From Phymatolithon calcareum (lineage: Eukaryota; Rhodophyta; Florideophyceae; Hapalidiales), in the NCBI GenBank assembly GCA_977006965.1, contig OZ345371.1, forward strand, positions 1,488,001 through 1,552,000: DNA of 64,000 nt. The letters run 5' to 3'. Under the pieces are notes generated by a model. That model searched no databases, was not told the DNA's origin, and saw nothing but the letters and a program-made list of their open reading frames with translations. Position 1 is the first letter of the stretch. Every line of letters starts with the position of its first letter. This document shows positions 1 to 9,700 of the stretch, piece after piece. A program made the translations under genes and the position numbers.

Positions 1-2775
1 TCGATCGCGGGATCGGCTGTTGCTCTACGTGCGAAGAGGTTGCGTGGTGATTTCCGAAGCGCATGCGACTCATACGCTGGTGAATTGGATGATATGAAGA
101 GCAGTCTTGCAAATGAGAAGAACACCGATGGATCAAGTCTGAGTGCTTGCATTGAACTGAGTTTGAAATACGTGGAGGAAAAGTTCTCGAAGTGGAAGAC
201 AGATAATTCTTGTAATACTGAGCACAATATTATGGACCTGTACATGAGTCTATGTGTGCTGGCGAATCAGGCGTGCGTCCCCCTTTCAGTTCTTTCTCGG
301 ATGTGGAGGCTCGATGAGAAGTGTGTTCGGGATGTGGTGGATATGTTGTGCGATATGAGCCTCGCGAAGATTGATTATCCGAAACACACATCGGGGTGTG
401 TGGGAGAAGCGGGGTTGATGATCCATGATCTTCACCTTGAGTTCTGCAAGCGGCGATCAGGAAAGAACAACATGCAAACTCGATGGCACAGTCGGCTCCT
501 GGAAGGGTATCTGGAACAAGATGAAACGACATGCGAGATGGAATCACAAGGTTCCGGCGGGTTATTGGATGAACAGACGGTGACAACAGTGTCATGTAGA
601 CCGTGGTGGTTCGAATCAGTTCCCAAAGATGGGTACATCCATGGAAACGTTGCGCGGCATTTGTCACTTTCCGGCTTGGTCAGGGAACTGGTATCGCTGT
701 TGTTGGACGGTCGGTGGACTCAGTTGCGGATGGAGATCGGTGGTATCCTGGCACTCACTAGTGACTTTGAGTGTGTCGAAAACAATGATGAAATGGGTGT
801 TATACAAGGCGACATCAAGGACAGCCTTATGTTGATTTTGAAGGGGATCAGAGTTTCGTGGAGGAGAGTATCGGAAGAACCCAGTTCTTTCCTTTTTCAA
901 GTATGCGGACGGCTGCATTCTGTGAGAAGGGAGAACAAGATTGTGGCTACATATTTGAATAGCTTGGAGGCAAACACCGCAAGTCCATATTTGCTTCCGG
1001 CAAGTTCATTTTTCCCAAATGTGCCCAGAGCACCCGTGTTGGAAATACCTTTGGGTGGTGTGTGTTGGTCGGTAGCGTGCTCTCCATGTGGGCGGTATAT
1101 TGCGGCAAGTGGACGTTGGTACGATATTGTTGTTCTGGACGCAACTCGTGGGGAGATATTGGAAAGATTGACAGGGCATGATGGACATATGACAAGAATT
1201 ACGTTTGCAGGATCCAAGAAAATAATCGCAGGATCGAGCGACAAGAAGGTGCGTATGTGGGAGTGGGAGATATCGAACAAGCCGTTGCAGGTTCTCGTTG
1301 GTCACACGGGTTGGGTAACTTGCGTTGGTGTGAGCAGCGATACGAAATGGATATTCTCCGGGTCTGATGATTGCACTATGAGAAAATGGGACGCGACTAG
1401 CGGAATGCAAATTGCAGAGTTTGTACAAGACAGCAGTGTCCGCTCACTTTCTGTTCATAGAGACAATCGAACAGTTGCACTTAGTTTAGACGAGGATCAC
1501 ACTAAGGGCGAGAAGAATGCAAAGTTGAAAGTGTTGGACGGCTGCACGGGATCAACGATATTTGAGGATACCATGAGAGGTGAACGCTATATCTGTTGTG
1601 TCGCATTCAGTCCGAACGGCAATTGTTTAGCTGCAGGATTATCGGACAAGACAGTGCGATTGTGGGATACAACAAGCTGGAGGAGAATTGGTGAACCTCT
1701 TGACGGACACTCGGGGCTGGCATTCAGTATCGCCTTCAGTCCTAACGGCCAGCAAATTGCGTCTGCATCGTCTGACGGTTTTTGCCGAGTGTGGAATATT
1801 GCAACTAGGAACAAGGTTTGGGTGTCTCCAGACCATCAAGTAGTGGTGCGAAGTGTTTCTTTTTGTCAAGATGGAAAGCGAATCGTCTCTGGGTGTGATG
1901 GTGGCATTGTTCATATTTGGAATTTGCAGCTTGACGTAGAAGCAACAGAAGAAACAAGTGCAAACGTCAATCCTGTTATCGGTGTTGCGGTGAGTCCAGA
2001 TGGACTGCGAGTTGCGTGTGGATTGGGAGATGGTACAATACGGTTTTGGGACACGAGTACAGGCGAAGAGGTCGGAATGTCAATGGAAGGACACACGGAC
2101 GGTGTATTGTGTGTTGCATACTCTCAAGACGGACGTCTGGTTTCCGGTTCGAGTGACAAAACTGTACGACTGTGGAATCCTGAGACGTACAGTGAAATCG
2201 GTAAGCCTCTTGTCGGTCATACAGAGGCAATCTCTTCAGTTGCATTCAGTCGTGATGGTTGTCGCGTTATTTCAGGATCAAGGGACAGAACGATTCGCAT
2301 ATGGAATGCTCAAGCACACGGTGTAATTGCCGAGTTGCGGGGGAACGTGGGATGGCGCCACGTCGCAGAGACTCCTGATGGGAGATATGTTGTTGGTCAT
2401 TGCTGGGACCAACATAGAACTACCTGTATATGGGATCGTGAGAGGAGAGAAGTCGTTTGGAAATCCGGAACGGATGGGAACGATGCCGAGAATGAGACAT
2501 CCGATGATGCAGCTAGAGAGATCATTCTAAGCTGTGGGGACGAAGGGCCGCATTTGTGGCCAAGGAGCTTACAATCGTATCCCGGCGAAATTTTCTGTAT
2601 TACGAAACCATTTTTCGTTTCAGTGTACTATACCGCGTTTGGGAAAAGAACCTTGCTGGGAACATTGCCAGGAGTGTCAATGCGTTGGAAATATTTCTCA
2701 AATCGAAAGATTTTTGTTGCTGGTGTGAGGAATGGCGCTGTAGCTATTTGTGACGTAGTAGGTGACACCGAATAA
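1..2775 (+). CDS. NB-ARC/WD40 STAND-type protein, C-terminal part (5' end outside window)
   Basis: The frame is open to the left edge, so the N-terminus is missing. The first visible residues (SIAGSAVALRAKR, then later YMSLCVLANQACVPLSVLSRMW, HDLHLEFCKR in pieces) resemble the end of an NB-ARC ATPase and its winged-helix region, as in APAF1-like STAND proteins. From about residue 340 of the visible part come roughly eleven clear WD40 repeats with GH...D...W(D/N) signatures (for example LAAGLSDKTVRLWD, VISGSRDRTIRIWN). Weaker ones follow to the end, giving about 14 blades, that is two propellers. STAND proteins of this build are nucleotide-driven switches in which the propellers sense a ligand and hold the ATPase inactive. 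The family assignment is firm for WD40 and good for NB-ARC; the ligand and output domain are unknown. The stop codon overlaps an AATAAA signal (2771-2776). Confidence 0.85.
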   Translation, partial: SIAGSAVALRAKRLRGDFRSACDSYAGELDDMKSSLANEKNTDGSSLSACIELSLKYVEEKFSKWKTDNSCNTEHNIMDLYMSLCVLANQACVPLSVLSRMWRLDEKCVRDVVDMLCDMSLAKIDYPKHTSGCVGEAGLMIHDLHLEFCKRRSGKNNMQTRWHSRLLEGYLEQDETTCEMESQGSGGLLDEQTVTTVSCRPWWFESVPKDGYIHGNVARHLSLSGLVRELVSLLLDGRWTQLRMEIGGILALTSDFECVENNDEMGVIQGDIKDSLMLILKGIRVSWRRVSEEPSSFLFQVCGRLHSVRRENKIVATYLNSLEANTASPYLLPASSFFPNVPRAPVLEIPLGGVCWSVACSPCGRYIAASGRWYDIVVLDATRGEILERLTGHDGHMTRITFAGSKKIIAGSSDKKVRMWEWEISNKPLQVLVGHTGWVTCVGVSSDTKWIFSGSDDCTMRKWDATSGMQIAEFVQDSSVRSLSVHRDNRTVALSLDEDHTKGEKNAKLKVLDGCTGSTIFEDTMRGERYICCVAFSPNGNCLAAGLSDKTVRLWDTTSWRRIGEPLDGHSGLAFSIAFSPNGQQIASASSDGFCRVWNIATRNKVWVSPDHQVVVRSVSFCQDGKRIVSGCDGGIVHIWNLQLDVEATEETSANVNPVIGVAVSPDGLRVACGLGDGTIRFWDTSTGEEVGMSMEGHTDGVLCVAYSQDGRLVSGSSDKTVRLWNPETYSEIGKPLVGHTEAISSVAFSRDGCRVISGSRDRTIRIWNAQAHGVIAELRGNVGWRHVAETPDGRYVVGHCWDQHRTTCIWDRERREVVWKSGTDGNDAENETSDDAAREIILSCGDEGPHLWPRSLQSYPGEIFCITKPFFVSVYYTAFGKRTLLGTLPGVSMRWKYFSNRKIFVAGVRNGAVAICDVVGDTE

Positions 2776-4051
2776 AAAGTTGCAATGGTGGAATATTGAC
2801 TGCTTCGAAGCCGATAATCAAGTGATTCCATGGGGCTCGCAGACTTCTGAAAGCACTACCATGCACATCAATCCCAAAACATGCCTCTTGTAGTCCTGCA
2901 TTATTTCATTTACTCCCTTTCTCCATCGCCCACCTTCATCTACCCTGCATGCGCAATGCCCCCATCGCAATCCTGTAGTTGTAGTCTGCCACGTATGCAA
3001 CTTGCACACTTTTTGCTCGATCAAGCCAAAGGCACTACTGCACATTGTCAGGAAACGAGGCATTGCCACAGGGTGTCATGGCAACAGTCTCATTGACAAC
3101 GGAGCTTCCTTCCACTCGTGCTTTATCGCATTGACAACTTCTTGACGCTCCCTGCTACCGTTAAATCGGTGTAGAATCGATCAGTACTCCGTCAATTTAC
3201 ACCATTCTCCTGATGCGCAACATGACCAACAGAACGATCGCATAGTACGATTCGCATCACGCATCACCGATCAACCGCATCCGACGCGAGCCCTGCTTTT
3301 CTCTTCATCCCCGCATCCAGTGTCGGCTGAGTGCACCACCTGCGACGTCATGACTGTGAGCAAATGGCCGTCTCTGCCGGTGGTACTTCTTTTCCAGGTC
3401 TTGTTGACTTCAGGAAAGCGCACGCATGCGCTTTCCAATGTGATCTTCGTGTGCGTGAAAAGACATGTCTTTTCACGCACACGAAGATCACACTGTAAAG
3501 TTTATGGTAAAAATAAGAGGAAATTACTAAAATGACACAGGGGGCGCAAAAATCAATGTAAGTCGCAAAACAAGGATTTTCATGTGCTGGATCCAGAATG
3601 TCTTGACGGAACTCTGCAAATAGGATAGTACGGCTCAGAAATTAGAGAATTTTAAACTCTGGATTAGAATTGGTCAGGTTCACAACGAGAGCTGTCCACG
3701 AGCTCTGAATGGACCAAGGACATTACAGTATTGGCAGGTGTGATTGAGGCATTTTCAAGTTCTCCACTGACTAATATATCGACGAGCGGTGATGTTGGGA
3801 ATGCAGAAGTGCAAAATTCGAATAGCAGAGGATAACAGATCTTGGTGCAGAGCTGATAAATGCAAGTAGTAGTCCACACGCAATGACAAGAATACTTAGT
3901 ATGACGAATGTGGATCTCCAAGGACGTTCAGGAGTGCAAAGTTGGGACCACATCTCAATCAAGGAAATCTACAGATTTCCTTCAGTTCGTGGACTATCGG
4001 ATTCTCCGCGCCTGGTGAACGAACCACTTCTGTCTATTTGGGTCTAGAAAC
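2776..4051. other. Intergenic region with a strong palindrome
   Basis: No convincing gene is seen. It holds the double palindrome at 3413-3492 and, at 3516-3536, a copy of a TTACTAAAATGAC motif that recurs as terminal inverted repeat sequence near 16.87 and 21.4 kb. Around 3960-3985 there is a small hairpin (AAGGAAATCT/AGATTTCCTT). Confidence 0.6.
3413..3492. repeat. Two adjacent palindromes, one of 54 bp and perfect
   Basis: 3439-3492 is a perfect 54-bp palindrome with no loop; its centre is ACATGT and each arm begins TGTGATCTTCG. Immediately upstream, 3413-3436 is a second inverted repeat with 10-bp arms (GGAAAGCGCA/TGCGCTTTCC) and a 4-base loop. No coding gene overlaps them. They could extrude cruciforms or, if transcribed, form hairpin RNA. 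Confidence 0.9.
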
Positions 4052-4609
4052 ATGACTAACATGACTGGATCGCAGTTGCGCAGAACCAATGTCACCGCCT
4101 TACGGACTGCAGAGTTCTATTTTCGGACAGAAACTTGGATGCCAGTGCAGAATGATGAGGAAGGCGACATGAATAATGAAGAAGAGATAACAAATGCCGA
4201 AGATTGTCCTATTGAGCCGGTTTTCGCGGAACCAGATTGCCCCGGATCCATCCCCAAATTTCAAGTTGAGGACCCATCCACCTGTCCGCGGTCACGTCTA
4301 ACAGGTGAACCGAGGAGCTTGCAAATGGCTCGAAGTGCGGAACGTACCCGTACTCGAAGATCGTCCGCGAATTCGTCTGAAATGCCTCCCTCTATTTCTG
4401 CTGTCACGCAAGATGATTGTGGGCAAACGAACGAACTGATCACACCGGAGCCGCTATATCCGAAAATTCGCTCTTGTACAGCCGAGGAATTCAGAGTGTC
4501 GGAAATGGTGCCCCGCGCTCTACCCCATGAGATGTTTTGCAATTGCGAAACATGCGTTGAGGGTGCGGACGGCGGGAAAGAAGTACTGCGGAGGGGAACG
4601 TTTAAATGA
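4052..4609 (+). CDS. Small acidic ORF of unknown function
   Basis: A 185-codon ATG-started frame. The N-terminal half is rich in Asp/Glu (for example NDEEGDMNNEEEITNAED); a middle stretch is Arg/Ser-rich (RSAERTRTRRSSANSS); the C-terminus carries a small cysteine cluster (MFCNCETC) followed by basic residues. No family is recognised. It lies 2.2 kb upstream of the large transposase on the same strand, so it may be a transposon-associated ORF. It could also be a chance frame, or an exon of a longer gene, because no signal at either end is decisive. Confidence 0.35.
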   Translation: MTNMTGSQLRRTNVTALRTAEFYFRTETWMPVQNDEEGDMNNEEEITNAEDCPIEPVFAEPDCPGSIPKFQVEDPSTCPRSRLTGEPRSLQMARSAERTRTRRSSANSSEMPPSISAVTQDDCGQTNELITPEPLYPKIRSCTAEEFRVSEMVPRALPHEMFCNCETCVEGADGGKEVLRRGTFK

Positions 4610-5288
4610 ACGTAGTTAAATTCTGCGTTGATGATGAGAGAGCGTGGGTTTTAAGATTTATGCTCTACCAAGGAGTCGAAAGGGTTGCTGTTAGAGATAG
4701 ATCGGACTGCAGTCTGGAACAAAATAAACGGAAGAAAAAACTGTGACTTGCGGGACTCTATCATTTGTCGAATTGTCGTTTGCATTCGCCCGCAGAAGTA
4801 TTGAGCAGTTCCATGTTGCCTGTTGTGCAAGCTGTGCGAGAAGAATCTTCTTGCTCCCCCGCTTGTGGCTACTAGGATACGTAGTTCATCTCGGCTTTGT
4901 CTGTGGAGCATTTAATGAGCGGACAGTGTGTTATCAAACAAGAAAGCTCCTGTCTCGTTCTTGGTACTGTATTTTATCTTCTTCGTCGCCGCTAGATTTA
5001 CGGGCCAGTAACGCTCACGTTCTCTCTGGGTTACCGTGGCCATGTTGGTTCAGTAAGATATCTTACCTTCCCGTTTCGGTGTCCTCCTACGTACTCGTGA
5101 TAGGTCAAATTTAGTCTTGAAGGTTGTCTCTGTTTAGTACTTGGGCTCGTCAACCGACCTTAGAAGGGAGGGTGTCTACCACGAAGTATCGATCACGAAG
5201 TATCATCCATTGACCATCTACTATCCACTGTCTAAGATGGACTTTCGATATCGATCAACGAACAAGTACACCATGCGCACTACGTTGT
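4610..5288. other. Intergenic region, no gene seen
   Basis: Short frames on both strands show no coding character. A local direct repeat (CACGAAGTATC, twice) lies near 5180-5205. Confidence 0.5.
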
Positions 5289-6299
5289 TCACGGTGATAT
5301 TAGAAGTTCTTTTAGAAGTTTCCCGTCGGTCCTCGAGGTAAAAATCTGCTGGACAGAGTCCGTCAGAATTCGTGTCCCTATAGAAACGACTGGGAAGTAT
5401 GTCCGTATGGATCCTGCGGCCATAGAAGGTGGCATTTCAGGATATCGCTGCGCGTCTATATTCCTTTCCCAAGTTAACCGGAAAGAATATCGCTGTGGAG
5501 GTAGGAGATTCAAGTCAGACGTCCGCGGTTTTTCCACACAGTTGCCCTGGGTAGTTGTTGAAATGATGCTCTGGAGCGTCGTACTTCGCAGCTCAAATGG
5601 CGAGTCCCAAGTGTGCTCACTCCATGCAGTATTTGCTTGAGACATGACGTACACGCAATGGTCAGCTGACTGAGAGGCTCCACTTTGCCCAAGTAAAATA
5701 TGACGGGCGCGGGCGGCGCCAACGCCCAGTCCATAGCGCACTGTGCCGGACACTTGGACTGCACGAATTTCTGCTTGCACCTTCTTTTCCCGATAAGCTC
5801 CTATTTCGCGTACATTTGCACTTATTTGCAGTGCGTGGCATAGATCGAAGAACGTATCAAAAATAATGTCGAACCGTTCTGCAGTACCGGCATCAGTGGA
5901 GAATACGTAAAACTCGGAAGGATATGCTCGACACTTAATGGACGCACGTTCTCGGAAGAAACGAACCAACAAGCGAAAGTCTTGAAGCGTGCAGTCCGAG
6001 GCCTTTGATCTCAGCATAGATTGGCGTACCGTCCGTGCAGCATGACAATGCGTTTTAGAAGCGGACACGAGATCGGGATGAGGTGTACGCAAAAGCTTCG
6101 ATGCGTTAGTTTTTGCAAACAGGAGGAGGCGCTGATAGCTGGAATCATCGACGGTTGATTGAAACGTGCGTAGCGCGGCGATTTCGCGTGATGTACTTTG
6201 ACCGATGCTGATGACCCGACGTGAGAGAGAAGCAACCTGGCACGCGAGCTCTGTTTGGGCTTGTTTCAAGTCCGCGTTCGCTTCATTGCATCCTGTCAT
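5289..6299 (-). CDS. Hypothetical protein, possibly transposon-associated
   Basis: A 336-codon ATG-started frame on the minus strand. The N-terminus is helical with heptad-like spacing (LKQAQTELACQVASLSRRV), suggesting a short coiled coil. The rest is mixed alpha/beta in composition, with no recognised motif, membrane segment or signal peptide. It is divergent from the CACTA-like transposase (start codons about 490 bp apart), and a second unrecognised minus-strand gene lies on the transposase's other side. This suggests a multi-gene transposon, but that is inference. An upstream exon cannot be excluded. Confidence 0.5.
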   Translation of the reverse strand: MTGCNEANADLKQAQTELACQVASLSRRVISIGQSTSREIAALRTFQSTVDDSSYQRLLLFAKTNASKLLRTPHPDLVSASKTHCHAARTVRQSMLRSKASDCTLQDFRLLVRFFRERASIKCRAYPSEFYVFSTDAGTAERFDIIFDTFFDLCHALQISANVREIGAYREKKVQAEIRAVQVSGTVRYGLGVGAARARHILLGQSGASQSADHCVYVMSQANTAWSEHTWDSPFELRSTTLQSIISTTTQGNCVEKPRTSDLNLLPPQRYSFRLTWERNIDAQRYPEMPPSMAAGSIRTYFPVVSIGTRILTDSVQQIFTSRTDGKLLKELLISP

Positions 6300-6786
6300 A
6301 GAGAAGTATACGTGCAGACGGAAGGTGGGCGAAACAGAGCTATGGCGGTGAACTCAGCGAAGCGCTGAGCTTTGTCCCCATTTTATGACGGTAATTGATG
6401 CATACGTCAAAAGGTTTCATTTTTGGTCCTATGAGCTGAGTAATGTGAACTGCAGACATTTCACTGGTCTGATATTAAACATTAGCATCCTCACTGGGCA
6501 GTAATATGAAGCAGAGGATTAATGTTCTTATCTCAGAGTAGGAGAAGCGTTTAAATAGACAGTTTCAAGTTCATATTGCACAACTCTTCATGTGCTGCTC
6601 GAATCACATCATGATAAGTTTCAAGACTCTGATTTAAGAACATACAGGCTCTCTATCATGAAAAATATTTGAAGTTCATTCGTATTAGTCACTAGAATGC
6701 ACATCCAGAAGCTGCTGGATATCCATTCAAGTGAATATTTGTGATCTCCAACATCCGAGATCAGTTGGTTTTTCAACGAACTAAGA
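6300..6786. other. Divergent intergenic region upstream of transposase
   Basis: A 487-bp AT-rich spacer between the minus-strand 336-codon ORF and the plus-strand transposase. It presumably holds both promoters, but no clear TATA box or other element stands out. Confidence 0.4.
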
Positions 6787-9700
6787 ATGGGAAGGAAGGG
6801 TGCTTTAGTTGGCTTGAGCAAGAGAAGACGTCGGAGCCGGCATCGACATGGAGGCACTGTGGAATTTCGTACTTTGACGAATAATGCGACGCATCCTGAG
6901 TGCAATACCGAAATCGGGGGAATCATCGCTGCAGCTAGTGTCGAAGAAGAAGGTGAAGCACACGCTACAAGAGAGTCCGCTCTATACGAGAGGGATACAT
7001 GCGGTCCTTCAAATACAAAGGGGACAATCCTTGACGAAATCATCGACCCGGAAGGAGTTCGCGATGTGACTGGAAGCAGAATGCTTGATATCGAACATGC
7101 GGATTCCGAATTGGAATTAGATCCTCTACTCGCATTCGAAGAACAATTTGAGCAAGAAGTAGATCCAAGCGACAATTCAAATGGAGAAGACAACAATTCA
7201 TCAGCGGGCGATTTTGCTGAAGAGGACAAGGAGATTGACGGTCAGGAATGGCAAACTGGACTACTTTTGGACAACTGGCGTGTTCTCTGGTCTTTGTTAT
7301 TGACAAATGGAAGTCGCAGGCTCTCGAAAGAGCAATATCAGTCTGTTCGTAATCTGGCATCAGGATTGGCAGAAATGCGTGCAACATCGTGGAATATTGA
7401 TGACTCTCCAAGTGACTTTGGCACTGAGACCCTCCTTCGAAATTTAAGTGTACTTCCACACTATTCTACCCTTCTTAAGAAGTACAAACCCGTCGTTCTC
7501 AATGTACTGGCCCCTCGTGCAGTTGAGCACACTGAGATAGTGAACGAATCGAAAGCTGGAGCTCGAAGCAACTCAAGATCTGGCGCCTCCGAAGCGGAGA
7601 CTACGGGCCGCACAATCCTTCCGAGCGAGTATGCTCGAGCTGATATAGCAACACCGGATGTATGGTCCGCAATGTGCTCGACAAGTATTTCCGACGAAGC
7701 AAATACGGGAAAAGAATGTCCCTCCGCATCATCTGGGGAATGCATAGATACAGTTCCTGTGGTTTTCGCCCGAAATTGGTTTTATGGCCCCCAGAGATCG
7801 ATGAACATTGACAGTGCGTGTGCAGAAGAGAATTCTTACGCTGAGGTTGGTGACATTGTCAGTTTGACGATTCAGGGAACGGGAGATCTGGAAGAGTCTG
7901 TCAAAAGGTGCTTCGGTATGGATGGGACGTATGGCTCTTTGGAGGGAGTTTTTGCCCATTCTTGGACTGTACACGAGTCAAGTCGGGAAACGGATGGCAG
8001 CTTCAAGGAGATGTACAGCTATGAAGTATCGCTTCGAGACAGTGCGATTGCTACTAGCTTCAACTATCTCAAATACAAATCTCCTTCAGATGCGGTGACC
8101 ATTGAGATCCCACCCATGCCGGTCGAAACAGATTTTGATTCTATTGATGGCTCGAGGAGAGCATCACTGGGAATGGTCGATGCACAGCGGACGAGACGAG
8201 AAGCGAGGCGCGAGCGAAAACGTCAGTTCGACGCAGCGTGGGAAAGATGGAAAAACCCCACCCTAAAACCAGGGGATTTTGCTGTGCTGCTTCGCCCGTG
8301 TACAGAGGATGAAATCACTCGTCGACGACGTGTGCACAAAACCAGCACTTTGCTGACAGATGTAGACCGATTGTCTAAACTTTGTGTCGTGCACCGATTT
8401 TGGGTTGAACGGCAAGAGAGGAGCAGACATGCGTTTTTTGTGCCTGGCGGTTGTGATCTCGGGAGCGATCAACGTTGGTGTCGAACTCAAGATCCCTCAC
8501 TGCAGCAGTTTTGTGCTGCACTGTACTCGAACTCTAGATGTAAGTCAGTACCTGTACGCTCTGTACGACTTGAGAAAGAACATTTGGGACTGCGTGGGCC
8601 TCACAAACACATTCCAGTGAACAGTGTTGGTGCTCTGGATAGCGGGGAGCTGTATTTCATCTATCGAATCGTGCTCTTCTGGGATGCTTTTAATTTTCAG
8701 AGTGGTAATGCAGCCTCTGGAGAAGGCATATATATGCTTTGCTTAAATCTACCGCGGAATGCAAGAACATGCGCAAGCGCAGTCCGAATACTTAGTTTAA
8801 CACCACCCGGTGTGAGCTGTTTATCTGTATTGAATCGGATCTTGCGTGACGTTGTGTGCGGTGCAACCGAAGGATTCATTGACTACGATGCAGAAGGAGT
8901 GAAAAGGAGGATATTCATTGACCTTGTGGGCGTGATTGGTGACACTCCAGCTCTTAATGATGCAATAGACGTCCTTGGTCACACAGCAACCGCCTGCTGT
9001 CATCTTTGTCGTTTTATTCGACTATCAACAACAGAGGTTGGCAGCAGGTACTCTAACTGCGTCGGAAATGGCTCTCAGTCTGCGTTCAGTCGTGGTTATT
9101 TCCAGCATGCAGCACTGCATGACTGTGGAGCGAAAAAAGAAGCCTGTCGTATCTTGGGTGTGCAGAGCAACCCATGCACTGATAATCTGCCCCTACATGC
9201 ATTCCGAAAGGGACTTCAAGAGCGGAAGGGCCTCGTTTCCACCGTTCAGAATGGAGTTCCAGTCGTTCCAACTGATTTTGATCCCTACAAAGGATCCTTT
9301 GTTGCTCCTGACCACTTGCTGAGTGGTCATAGCCGAGATTGCATCTCTCTTGTTCTAAAACTTCTCCCCAATAGGCACTACCTTGCCAGTTGTGAGCGAA
9401 CCATGTTGCGGTTTTTAGCCGAAGCTAAACTTCCTTCCCAGAATCGGCTTATCGACTTCAATTCCAAGTCGCTCTACACTATGTCCACGTCCCAAATGTA
9501 CGCACTAATATTTGTAGCTGAGCTTTCTTTCCGTCGCAGTTTTGCAGATATGGCACAGGGTCCAAATGCAATGCCTATCTCAAACATGTGTAACGACGCT
9601 ATCGAGCTTGTTGGGTCATTTGCAAGCTTAATATCCCAAATATGGCACAAGCCGGAGAAGATTATGGACGGTTCACCTGCAGTTGACCATTACGAACGCA

